Part shown: one piece after another, positions 43,701 through 52,434 of the stretch
How the letters are laid out: each line of letters opens with the position of its first letter
How positions within the stretch are numbered: the first letter of the stretch is position 1
DNA from: Trissonchulus latispiculum
Lineage: Eukaryota > Nematoda > Enoplea > Enoplida > Ironidae
DNA length: 64,000 nucleotides
NCBI GenBank assembly: GCA_030248195.1
Contig: JASAND010015484.1
Coordinates: forward strand, 1 to 64,000
Direction: 5' to 3'
Made by a program: the position numbers and the translations under genes
The notes under the pieces: model-generated
The model's database searches: none
What the model was told of the DNA's origin: nothing
Seen by the model: the letters and a program-made list of their open reading frames with translations, nothing else

Positions 43701-46700
43701 TAGACCACCTAGACCAGTGGTCACTTCCGTCGGTTTCGAAAATATGCCCATTGAAACGAGCATAGTCGATTTACTATATATGCCACAACAAAAACGCCGA
43801 AAAACGAAGTTTTACGGGGTTTAACATGTGGTCAATAGGCCACCTAGACCAGTGGTCACTTCCGTCGGTTTCGAAAATATGCCCATTGAAACGAGCATAG
43901 TCGATTTACTATATATGCCACCAACCAAAACGGCGAAAAACGCTGTTTTAGGGGGTTTGACCAGTGGTCTAGCCCACCTAGACCGTAGTGACCAGTGGTC
44001 ACTTCCGTCGGCTTCGACAATACGCCCATTGAAACGAGCATAGTCGATTTTCTATATATGCCCACAACCGAAACGCCGAAAAACGAAGTTTAAGGGGGTT
44101 TGACCAGTGGTCAACAGGCCACCTAGACCGTAGTGACCCACTTCCGTCGGTTTCGACAATACGCCCATTGAAACGAGCGTAGTCGATTTACTATTTATGC
44201 CCCCAACCAAAACGCCGAAAAACGAAGTTTTAGGGGGTTTGACCAGTGGTCAATAGGCCACCTAGACCAGTGGTCACTTCCGTCGGTTTCGAAAATATGC
44301 CCATTGAAACGAGCATAGTCGATTTACTATATATGACTCCAACCAAAACGCCGAAAAACGCTGTTTTAGGGGGTTTGACCAGTGGTCAATAGCCCACCTA
44401 GACCGTAGTGACCAGTGGTCACTTCCGTCGGTTTCGAGAATATGCCCATTGAAACGAGCATAGTCAATTTATTATATATGCCCCCAACCAAAACGCCGAA
44501 AATAGCTGTTTTTGGGGACTTTTCCCAACTTTGACCCTGGGCGAGGAACCACGGGCGCCATGCAGCATGAGGGTCACATCCGTCGATTTCGGCGATATGC
44601 TCATCGTGTTCAGCGACCCCGATTTACTATATATAGGCACCACCAAACGACCAAAAATAGCCGTTTTTAGGGACTTTTCCCAACTTTGACCCTGGGCGAG
44701 GAACCACGGGCGCCATGCAGCCCGAGGGTCACATCCGTCGGTTTCGGCGATATGCTCATCGTGTTCAGCGACCCCGATTTACTATATATAGGCACCACGA
44801 AAAGACCAAAAATAGCCGTTTTTAGGGACTTTTCCCAACTTTCACCCTGGGCGAGGAACCACCGTCGCCATGCAGCCCGAGGGTCACATCCGTCGGCTTT
44901 GGCGATATGCTTATCGTGTTCAGCGATCCCGATTTACTCTATATGGGTACCACCCCGAGGCCGAAAAACGCTGTTTTTGCCCATTTTTAGACTATTTTCA
45001 AATTTTCGGACTTAGAAATTTTTCAGCTTGAAGGTGTCCAAAAACGCTATTTTTCCCATTTTTGACCATCTATAAAAATCGAACCAAATCGAAATTCGAA
45101 AAAAAACAAACTTGCTAAGTACCATTGCCTAGATAATCAAAAAATAGTATAGAAAAATTTTTCCTATGGGCCGCTCGAAAAATCGAGTTAACACAAAATT
45201 GGAAAAAATCATGCTGAATACAGAGAAAAAAACCCCACTTTCAAACCCGTAAGAGAAAGTCGATTTTTTCAAAGTTCATTTTTTCCGGGCAAGTTTGGTA
45301 TCATTCGAAAGCTCTTGGCCTGGAGATTTCAAAAATGTAAATATTAGCTCTTAATTCCTTCCCGTTGATTAGTTATGCCTAATTAGCACTTTTCCAAATC
45401 CGCAAAGTGCCTTTTATAGCTCATATTATGGGGGGCTCTCCGAGCTCCCCCATGATAATGGATAAAAAATTTAGAAAACCACTTAAAATTGCAAAAATCT
45501 CAGCATAATCATTTTTCGTCAAATATGGAATTTTGGTCAAAATAAAATTTTTTCATGCACGATTAAAAGTTTTATCAGCATGATTGGGAACAGCAGTAAG
45601 GTCGTTAAACGAAATTTTAGGTCATTGGGATTATTTGCTGTAAAGTTAGCCTTCAAAATACGGTAAACGATACCAGCACCTTAAGGTCGCGCTTCCCTTA
45701 TATTCAGTCAACTTTGGAAAGCTTGCTTAATATTGAGAGTTATGAAGCGTGCCACATGTCAGTTTGAAGGTCCACATCTTCTGCGTCGTTTGGTGCCACA
45801 AAAAAGTGTCTACCTAGCCTGTATTCATTGCAAACGTTTCCAAACGCAGCCAAAATTTTTGACCATAAATGTTTATGAAAAATGTTTATGCCAAAAAATA
45901 GTCATATACAGTGTTTCTGAGATAAAGCGATAGATAAAAAAACTTCCCGGGCAAATTGTCCAAAGATGCAGCGTTCTAAATTTTTTCAGATATACCCACT
46001 GCTTGTGGAGCAATCTTCGGTTAAAAATGTTGGTCGATGTTTGACAAAATTAGTTATTCAGTCAGAAGTTTAGACTTATTTAGTGTGCAGGGCTCTAATT
46101 AACCAATTTGTGCAGCTCTTTAGTTTCAGTATACTGGCTTTTTCCAAGGCAAAAACTTCTGGAGGGGGGAAGTCGGGGGGGGTCCCCTCCAAGGTCTGAA
46201 GGGGGCTCAGATTTCGGGTGGGGAATTTTTTCAAAAATGCTTAAAAATAGCTATTTTTTGCTGCTGAGCTAAACATTATGCAACTTTTAACCCTAGCTTA
46301 AAATAGCTAAAAAGGCCTAAAAATCCGGCGAAGCCAGAAAGGTTTTTGAGAATCTACCCTCAAAACCCCTTTTTTCTGTTAAACAAGTCTAGGGGTACCG
46401 GCCTAATCCTGTACGGGGCGATTTGGTGTAGGGGCCCACCCCACACCCCCTAGTAGGAAAAAGCCAGGTAAACTTACCTATGTTTGTGGTCTACGTATAC
46501 TGGTACCAATTCGACAAAACATATTTTCAGCAAAAGCGCGTCAAAAAACGAAAATTTTTCAAACATTCTGTGCTCAGAAACAATAAGAGTCAGAGACTCA
46601 TGTCTAAAAGCAAAGTTGTGGAGCACTGAATAAGCTTTAAAATGATCATAGCTTGGCATAAGTTTCTACGTATAGTTCAAGAACCTCAAATTTTGTTTCT

Positions 46701-49700
46701 CATTGTACATGTAAGTTATGAAGGTGGGGTTTCTACAGGAAGTTTATTTTCATATTCAATGTAGGTTCTCAAAGTTTTAATGAAATTGGGCAATAACTGC
46801 ACTTTCTGCAACGATATGCGAGTAAGGGGAGCACGACCTTCAGCGTTTGACCAATATTATGAACAATTATTACCTACATATTTTCAGTTAAGACAGTCTA
46901 GATAGTCAAGTCAAAAATAGATAAGAGTCGTAGTTCTGACTGCTGTCCTTCCTCCTTCGGAATAATTGTTGTAGCTTCTTCTTTTCAGTTTCGACAATTA
47001 CACAACACGCCAATGTGGCATATAGCTATCTGCACCTTTTCAACTTTCGTAGGAAAGTCCAACTGGGCACAGGAGCGGTTTTTGACAGCTGGGCTTTTCT
47101 CAATTCAGTTCCCAGACGTGGTTCCAGACCCAAACGAGAGCACATCTGATGTACTAAACCTGGATTGTGAAGCTCAGGGCCATGGCGCAACAGGCTGGAC
47201 CAATTGTCCCGTTTCTTGTCCATCACATCGCCAGCTCTGTAATGAATGAAAATTATTTGTGGGACAAACAATGTTTAACACAAAATCGAGTGTATCTAGT
47301 GTCATATAAGAAGAACAAACTAAACATTGTCGAATACAAACCAACTAAAAACGATGCCGTAAAAGAAAAAGCGATATAGGTAAAAAGGTAAAGATGCCCT
47401 TGGAGAAAATCTCCGCCCTGCCACAGGACTGGGGTGCCGGTGCTTATTCCCGGATTCTCAGTCGTCGAGCCAGGAGTGCCACCTCAAATTATGACTGCAT
47501 CAGCGGAATGGGGGAGAGGTCCTTTTTACACCGACTCCTGTTACCTCTAATCGTGGTGGTACCCATTTACACTCTCAACTCAATAGAGAAAAATAGGTAA
47601 ACGTTATCACCACCTTAAAAAACGGACACACACTTAGATGAAAGGGTTCATGTTCGAAAAAACTGTATTCATGCAAACAATTTGCTGGATAAACAAACAG
47701 ATAATTTAAAACACCAATTCGGTTAATATAGAATGCTCTTTACCTGAAATAATTTGGCAATTCTTGATCAGTGAACTTTTGCTGGAAGTAATTAGTACAA
47801 AATTAAGTAGCACCTTGAAAAGTTGAAACCAGACACGCTTGCACTGACAAAAAAGGAAACATAAAATACTATCTTTAAAATGCTACTGTTCTCAACTGAC
47901 AAACTATTATGCCGTAAATACAGAAAACAAACAGCTAATGCTCCAAACGTTACCCCTATAGGATCCACAAGACCCACACGAATGTCTTCTTTGTGAACTG
48001 CTTTCACTTCCACTAAGACAACAACAAGTATTACAGAAAAACAGCTCCGGACAATTTGAAGAATTTAGGTTACGGACCATGTGTATAATTGCCCAATATG
48101 CATATGGAACAAGTGACTTTGCCCCATATGCATATGGACCAAGTTCTTTGCCCCATATGCAATTCATATGAAGCAAGATCTTTACCCCATATGCATATGG
48201 GGCAAGAATTTCTGTCCCATATGCACATGGGCTAACATCTTTGCCCCATGTGCACATGGGACAAAGATCTTTTGCCCCATGTGGAAATATCAGCAATTCT
48301 GAGTAATTTTTCTTATTTCAAATGTTAGTTCAATGCAAAAACATTATTTTTACTACGTCAATTTTAAAATTGATACAAAACTAAGATTGAAGGTCAATTA
48401 CAAAAGTAAGATGAAATATCCAGATTTTAGTTCTTAAAATTTTAAAACTTTGAAAGTGCAAATTTCGTTGACGAAAATATGAAATTTAGTAAATTTTTAG
48501 ATCTGTTTGACATTTTGCAAAAAAATGGAATTTCTGGAAGTGAAAATATATAGTCCGGCGCCAAAGCTTTCCTATTTTAAATTTAATTTTCAAACTGCTT
48601 TGCTATTCGTGATTATGATATTTCCATATGAGGGAAAAGATCTTTGTCCCACGTGCACATGGGGAAAACATGTTGGCCTATATGCATATGGGGCAAAGAA
48701 CTTGCTCCATAATGCATATGGAGCAAAATCTCTTGCCCATATATGCATATGGGGCAATTATATACATGGTTCGTAACATAATTGATTTTATTAAATACGT
48801 ATGTACGTATCTACCTGATATCCTTTTCCCATGATGGTCCGTAACATATATTACTAGAAATTCTTCACAAAACAACTAACTGCAGTATATCGCGTATGTA
48901 CTTAGCAAAAAGCAACAAGAAGGGGTAGATGCCTCATCTGTACAGGTAGCTAGTACCAGGAACAGCAGTTTTCACAAACTAACCGCAACTACATACAAGA
49001 AAATGGCACACCTTAAAGATTTTTCATATCCTTAGCAGAAGCTCTTGGCAGCAGTAACTACCTCACTTCCGTATAAACGAATACAAACTTATGTAACCTT
49101 CTGCTTCAAAAATTTCCAGCACATTAATCAGAATCGGAATCAACCACTGCATCAAACGTACCGCGCAAAGTTTCGCCTTTTCTATAGTAAGCCAGAAGAC
49201 TGGATGGTTTGGAGCCGCCAGCAGTAGGCGATGGAATGGGAATGTCAATGGAAGGAAGAAAAACCTAAATATTACAATTCACAAAAAAGGAAAGTAGACA
49301 AAATCAGAAAAAGACAACGTTGCCAACGTTTGCACAAATTACTAGCATCTCGCACAGGACCATACAGTCTAATAATAGTCTAATCGTCATTTTTGGAAAT
49401 TGAAAGAATGCTAAGGTATGAACTGAACATAAATGGAAAGCACAAGAACTGCTACTTCTGATGCTTTCATCAGTTTGCTCTGTCAAGAATATATTTATAA
49501 AAACACCAAATTGTCATTTCGGTCGATGTTTGCTTTGTCAAACCTTCAGCAAGATGTTGCACAATGGTTTAGAGTATTTATGTATCAGAAAATAACAAGT
49601 TTCAAAGTATTCTACAACATGCAGCATATATACATGATATGCCAAAACCCAGTTTCATCTCCAAACTGTCAAACACAGACTGAACACAGAACCATAACTC

Positions 49701-50272
49701 CATTCACCTTTAGACGTAAATCCCACAGATCTCGTCTAATCGTTAATCGACTGTTATCAGTGCACAGGAGCTGACCACCAATCCCAGTCAGGTCCACTGA
49801 AGATATCTGCATCCACAAAATGTCACCAGGTTCAACATCCTGAATTAGTAAAAAACCACACCTTGTCAATGAAACTTCATTATGAATTTCAGGTTATATG
49901 AACTGGCACCAAGTTCACCATCCCAACCAAAATATGGCACAGTGATACCTGTCGAAACAATCACAAAGAAATTAACACAAAGACGAGTATGTATATACTT
50001 TAAGTAGAAAAGGAAACTTTTTCTTACTGTTTTATCCTTATATAACAGTAGAAAAACCTACACTGTAAAATTTAGCCCGTTTGACATCAGCATTGCAGCC
50101 AGCCAAAACCTCAAACGACGGCAAGAAATAGGAATCTGACGTCGTTTGCGTTGTACCGACGACACTGCCTGTTGCACTTGAGTTATCATCCGAAAGTTTG
50201 CGACAGAAGACACCATTGACATGATCACTCATGAATGTCACCAGTTGTTTAGAATAGGGAGGAAGAGCTTCC
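30987..50272 (-). CDS. TTC14: TTC14 orthologue (tetratricopeptide repeat protein 14), 11 exons, N-terminus missing
   Basis: The joined exons 50272-50062, 49839-49708, 49264-49162, 48012-47954, 47781-47744, 47236-47036, 39094-38975, 37813-37691, 37483-37375, 32561-32395 and 31761-30987 give about 678 codons with consistent phases. An S1-like region (KRAKFYSDVEPGDILWMQI, later YYRKGETLRVEVKAVHKEDI) is followed by NPGLVHQMCSRLGL, then two TPR units (ALEIDSTNAEALVAKGAL; ALTVDPSHSNARTYLAESL). The tail is rich in Arg/Ser, Ser/Asp and Lys. This order is that of vertebrate TTC14 (about 770 aa), whose TPR block reads very similarly. Its molecular role is poorly known; the S1 fold and RS tail suggest RNA-linked nuclear function. 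The first exon begins mid-codon, so at least one upstream exon was not found. Assignment is by eye. Confidence 0.85.
32170..32266. mobile_element. Truncated GGCCGG-rich hAT-like end
   Basis: CCGGCCGACC-rich sequence ends GGGGAACAACACTA, matching the TAGTGTTGTT terminus family (compare 26119-26432). No left end was found. It lies within the TTC14 intron 32394-31762. Confidence 0.5.
32395..32561 (-). CDS. TTC14: TTC14 exon, acidic region
   Basis: Acceptor CTTCTGTTTAAATGTCAG, donor GTACGT. Encodes a Ser/Asp-rich segment (DLTQDSDDSDSPTSS), then KDMRLKDIDSNGQLQKERR. It ends two bases into a codon. Confidence 0.75.
34042..34068 (+). repeat. (TCTAT)n microsatellite
   Basis: Five perfect TCTAT-type pentamers in tandem. 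Confidence 0.9.
34482..34892. mobile_element. hAT-like MITE with GGCGGATCCAGG ends
   Basis: The left end is CACTGGCGGATCCAGG and the right end is CCTGGATCCGCCCCTG. The exact 8-bp flanks are CCATGTAT at 34474-34481 and 34893-34900. Inside are a G-rich palindrome (near 34533) and a GCGCCGGAGGCGC palindrome (near 34762). Both modules recur in other elements of the window. Confidence 0.9.
35701..35734. repeat. Short perfect hairpin (TATAGGGGTCGC)
   Basis: ATAGGGGTCGC and GCGACCCCTAT form a stem around a 4-base loop. Adjacent sequence has clustered CTGCGCAG repeats. Confidence 0.7.
36170..36810 (+). repeat. 147-bp satellite, about 4.3 copies
   Basis: Units marked by GGTCAAATTTGGTATCAAAT recur at about 36181, 36328, 36475, 36622 and 36768, a spacing of 147, 147, 147 and 146 bp. 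Each unit has a GTGGTGGGGTGGGGTG run. The array is near identical between copies. It shares the GTATCAAATGAAAGCCCT core with the array at 51075-51560. Confidence 0.9.
37375..37483 (-). CDS. TTC14: TTC14 exon after the TPRs
   Basis: Acceptor CTCTGATTGGTTTAG, donor GTAATT, ending in phase 0. Encodes KSDPSRIHTIAKLYRELHRL and NSLLPEDLQNPE. Confidence 0.75.
37691..37813 (-). CDS. TTC14: TTC14 exon, second TPR
   Basis: Acceptor TGCTTTATATTTTAG, donor GTACAC. Encodes LANLENFEEAIKQFRKAL and DPSHSNARTYLAESLGAYAH, a canonical TPR helix pair. Confidence 0.9.
38146..38954. mobile_element. Long-TIR MITE with 7-bp target duplication (copy 3)
   Basis: It begins CAAGAGTACATAATGCTAAG and ends CTTATCATTATGTACTCTTG. 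The exact flanks are GTAAAAC at 38139-38145 and 38955-38961. It makes up most of the TTC14 intron between the two TPR exons. It is non-coding; G- and C-tract arms are like those of copies 1 and 2. Confidence 0.88.
38975..39094 (-). CDS. TTC14: TTC14 exon, first TPR
   Basis: Acceptor TATATTTGTTTCAG, donor GTATGT. Encodes AMQHYNRALEIDSTNAEAL and VAKGA. The donor lies 13 bp from the target duplication of a MITE inserted in the following intron. Confidence 0.9.
39095..39616. other. TTC14 intron sequence, nothing recognised
   Basis: AT-rich intron without recognisable features, upstream of the large TTAA-flanked insertion. Confidence 0.5.
40567..41283. mobile_element. Long-TIR element, ACAAGTAGGAAAAATGCTCC family, copy 1
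   Basis: Near-perfect inverted arms of about 190 bp begin ACAAGTAGGAAAAATGCTCC and end with the complement. Subterminal GGACAAGATGTAAA and AATATGAGCC repeats are shared with copy 3 (59130-60050). The centre is non-coding. A target duplication is not evident. Confidence 0.8.
42294..42978. mobile_element. hAT-like element inserted in the satellite
   Basis: The left end is CAGTGGCGCACATAGG and the right end is CAAGTGCGCCCCTG. The exact 8-bp flanks are GGTTTGAC at 42286-42293 and 42979-42986, sequence that belongs to the satellite unit. It contains a minus-strand SINE-like segment (42492-42598) and the two palindromic modules seen in 34482-34892. Confidence 0.92.
42492..42598 (-). repeat. SINE-like repeat fragment
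   Basis: On the minus strand it reads GGTAAAGGTAAAGGTGACC, GGGGTGCCGGTGCTCATCCC and GAGCCAGGAGTGT, matching the copy at 47383-47560. Confidence 0.55.
45685..46132. other. TTC14 intron sequence, nothing recognised
   Basis: AT-rich DNA without a gene. The 66-codon plus frame (45733-45933) has no support. Confidence 0.4.
46133..46468. mobile_element. Possible TIR element (CTGGCTTTTTCC)
   Basis: CTGGCTTTTTCC on the left mirrors GGAAAAAGCCAG on the right. The interior is G/C-tract rich and contains a TCCGGCGAAGCC segment. No target duplication was seen. Confidence 0.45.
46469..47035. other. TTC14 intron sequence, nothing recognised
   Basis: Ordinary AT-rich intron up to the donor of the NPG exon. 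Confidence 0.4.
47036..47236 (-). CDS. TTC14: TTC14 exon, NPG-Val/Leu region
   Basis: Acceptor TTCATTCATTACAG, donor GTGCAG. Encodes SLLRHGPELHNPGLVHQMCS and RLGLEPRLG, and ends two bases into a codon. The NPGLV...LGL motif is a strong TTC14 anchor. Confidence 0.8.
47383..47560 (+). repeat. SINE-like repeat
   Basis: Contains GGTAAAAAGGTAAAG, GGAGAAAATCTCC, GGGGTGCCGGTGCTTATTCC, GAGCCAGGAGTGCCACC and ATGACTGCA in order, as in the copies at 22192 and 42598. Lies in a TTC14 intron. Confidence 0.55.
47744..47781 (-). CDS. TTC14: TTC14 micro-exon (38 bp)
   Basis: Acceptor TACTAATTACTTCCAG, donor GTAAAG. Encodes QKFTDQELPNYF plus two bases. It was required to bridge the phase gap between its neighbours and matches the SSEELPLYYR position of vertebrate TTC14. 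Confidence 0.8.
47954..48012 (-). CDS. TTC14: TTC14 small exon
   Basis: A 59-bp exon with acceptor TTGTTGTTGTCTTAG and donor GTAACG. Reads EVKAVHKEDIRVGLVDPIG in the phase required by both neighbours. Confidence 0.75.
48069..48777. mobile_element. Foldback element with CATATGCATATGGGGCAA repeats
   Basis: The left end GTTACGGACCATGTGTATAA mirrors the right end TATACATGGTTCGTAAC. Each subterminal region (48090-48290 and 48625-48775) carries five to six imperfect copies of CCCCATATGCATATGGGGCA, each itself palindromic. The centre is AT-rich and non-coding. Lies in a TTC14 intron. Confidence 0.75.
49162..49264 (-). CDS. TTC14: TTC14 exon, S1-like region continued
   Basis: Acceptor TGTAATATTTAG and donor GTACGT. 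Encodes FLPSIDIPIPSP, then SLLAYYRKGETLR, and ends one base into a codon. The YYRKGE segment matches the SYYQTGD position of vertebrate TTC14. Confidence 0.75.
49708..49839 (-). CDS. TTC14: TTC14 exon, S1-like region
   Basis: Forty-four codons with acceptor TTACTAATTCAG and donor GTGAAT, phase 0 on both sides. DVEPGDILWMQISSV aligns with the start of the TTC14 S1 domain. Confidence 0.75.
50062..50272 (-). CDS. TTC14: TTC14 exon (first found)
   Basis: Follows the acceptor TTTCGTTTCTAG. The first base completes a codon from an unfound upstream exon. Encodes EALPPYSKQLVTFMSDHVNG, a Ser/Thr-rich loop, then VKRAKFYS before the donor GTAGGT (phase 0). Confidence 0.7.
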
Positions 50273-50980
50273 CTAGAAACGAAAGCGGAAAATACTGACA
50301 GTCACACGACAATGGATACAATGGATGCGAAAGCGCCCCTACATAATATGGGTATAAAGGCGTCTGCGCGGCCCCCTGGAGACAGTGTTGGCCTGGTGCC
50401 AGCTAATTAGAGGTCTGGGAGGGGTAAAAATGTTACCATCGTAAAGTACTCGAGCAGTACTACAAGTACCACCATACTTTTGGTTAAAATTCCGAACTTC
50501 GAAATTTTGCACTAGGCGGGAGTTACCGTGCGTTTTTTTTCTCGGTTAATAACGCTTTTCGGAAGTGCTTATGTCAGCGCAGTGTTGGAACGATATTAGC
50601 ATTTTGGTCCTATACTACTATTATATGTTGGTAGGCAGGGTCCTCCCATGCAACCTTTTTTTGGTCATTTTGGCACCTGGCCAATTTTGGCTCTGTGCCA
50701 AGGCCCCAAAGTCGGACTTTCGCTATTTTGGCACTTCGGTTGTGATCGACTTTTTTCACAGGCTAGCAGCTAGATCGGTTTGGTTTATTTTATTTGAATA
50801 TTTCGGACTATGCGCGGAATGTAACGAGGGGGATTTTTTTAATTTCGCTCTGTAGCTTTCAGGAGATGGGCCCAAACTTTGCATTTTTTCACCTGTTTTC
50901 ACGAAAAGTTTCTAAGTCCCACTTTTACTAGAAATGGCCTAAAAGTCACTAAAAATGGCGTTTTTCGGCGTTGGGGTGGT
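50273..50980. other. 5' flank or intron upstream of found TTC14 exons
   Basis: No exon with the required phase (ending two bases into a codon) and a TTC14-like N-terminus was found. A 96-codon plus frame (50565-50855) is unsupported. Confidence 0.4.
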
Positions 50981-51560
50981 ACCCATATATAGTAAATCGG
51001 GGTCGCTGAAAACGATGAGCATACTGCTGAGGTCGGTGGATGTGACCCCTGACCCACAGCGCCCACCCACAGTGGGCGGTGTGGGTCAAAAATGAAAGTC
51101 TTCCAAAGTGGTCAAGTTTGGTATCAAATGGAAAGCCCTTGGCGAGGCGATCAACTTTTGTCATTATGCCAAAAAGTGGCCCCGCTGGGGGGGTGATTAG
51201 CCCAAAGGGGGGGCCTCACCCACTGAGGGTCCGGTGTGGGTCAAAAATGAGTCTTCAAAAGTGGTCAAGTTTGGTATCAAATGAAAGCCCTTGGCGAGGC
51301 GATCAACTTTTGTCATTATGATGCCACCCACAAAAAGTGGCCCCACCGACCTGTGGGTGGGTGCCTCACCCACTGTGGGTCCGGTGTGGGTCAAAAATGA
51401 AAGTCTTCAAAAGTGGTCAAGTTTGGTATCAAATGAAAGCCCTTGGCGAGGCGATCAAGTTTTGTCATTATACCAGCCACAAAAAGTGGCTCCAACGACC
51501 TGTGGGTGGGTGGCCGGCGTGGGTCAAAAATTAAAGTCTTCAAAAGTAGTCATGTTTGGT
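50981..51560 (-). repeat. ~150-bp satellite, about 3 copies plus edge unit
   Basis: AGTGGTCAAGTTTGGTATCA repeats with about 150-bp spacing (near 51107, 51259, 51411). The left edge contains the complement of the GTTCAGCGACCCCGATTTAC unit at 44510-44965, so the two satellites belong to one larger family in opposite orientation. Each unit has GTGGGTGGGTG and GTGTGGGTCAAAAAT segments. Confidence 0.8.
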
Positions 51561-51669
51561 AAAAAAATGAAAGCCCATTTGCTCACATTTGCCCTGCCTA
51601 TTGCATTTTTCAAGCTCCTTATCTGCGTCAGCTCACTGCTGGAAAGGGAACCTTTAAAATGACAGAAGG

Positions 51670-52425
51670 ACAAGTAATAAAAATGCTCCTCCGGAGCATG
51701 AAAAAGTAATATGGGTAGTTGTGAGGTTGTAAAATCAAGAGAGGACTAGTCTTAAAAATGCTTAATATGGGGCTAGGTTCAAAAAAAGAAGAGGACTAGG
51801 TTGTGGGCGAATTGCACAGCTTCGCCGAGCAACCCATATTCGCGGGCTTTCACGCTTCGTCATGGCGATTGCCATATACAAAGCAATTAATGTCAGTCAA
51901 TAATTACAATTCCAGCAGTTATATATACGTAAACTATATAGTATATAATTTGGTTGTGCTGGACTACGACAAGCAACTAGAAAGAACCAAAGCTATGATT
52001 GTAACGCTAACGGTTGAATAGAAATAGAAGATCGTCGGAGAGTGTCCTGATCCTGAAGTTATTGTTGAAATATATACTTTTCTTATAAATGGTTAAAACG
52101 CTCAGTAGATAAATATTAAGAGTTTATCGAAAGAAATGTTTGCTTCCACTAAAACTCGTTTATCATAGTCGTATATTATTTACGTGCCGTAACTAAATCT
52201 GAACACTGGTACGTATAAAAATATATAACTTTTTCAGTCCGCGAATATGGGTTGCTCGGCGAAGCTGTGCCCATATTAATTCGCCCACAACCTAGTCCTC
52301 TTCTTTTTTTGAACCTAGCCTCATATTAAGCATTTTTAAGACTAGTCTTATCTTGATTTTACAACCAAACAACTACCCATATTATATACTTTTTCATGCT
52401 CCGGAGGAGCATTTTTATTACTTGT
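51670..52425. mobile_element. Long-TIR element, ACAAGTAATAAAAATGCTCC family, copy 2
   Basis: Inverted arms of about 180 bp start ACAAGTAATAAAAATGCTCC and include CTCCGGAGCATGAAAAAGTA. The centre is AT-rich. It is a diverged relative of the elements at 40567 and 59130. A 72-codon frame at its left arm is not a gene. Confidence 0.75.
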
Positions 52426-52434
52426 ATATATATA

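Larger units (their letters stand above)
41330..44965 (+). repeat. Satellite array (~135-150-bp units) with GACCAGTGGTC palindromes
   Basis: About 18 units carry CATTGAAACGAGCATAGTCG, then GATTTACTATATATGCC, then GACCAGTGGTC, and usually GTGACCAGTGGTCAC. Units with the longer palindrome block are about 147 bp; units lacking part of it are about 135 bp. Three diverged units (44510-44965) have GTTCAGCGACCCCGATTTAC instead. A hAT-like element interrupts the array at 42294-42978. Small open frames in it are not genes. Confidence 0.9.
39621..45680. mobile_element. 6-kb TTAA-flanked element in a TTC14 intron
   Basis: The element has TTAA at 39617-39620 and 45681-45684. The ends are GGTGGTGGTATCGTTTACCG and CGGTAAACGATACCAGCACC. 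Its interior contains a long-TIR element (40567-41283) and a large satellite array (41330-44965), itself split by a hAT-like insertion. No transposase frame was found. A stray matching end (GTAAACGTTATCACCACC) lies at 47598-47615. Confidence 0.8.

Noticed and set aside
41543..44065. Open frames of 60-134 codons in the satellite
   Set aside because: Both strands are open in the same units. They arise from a tandem repeat, not coding sequence.
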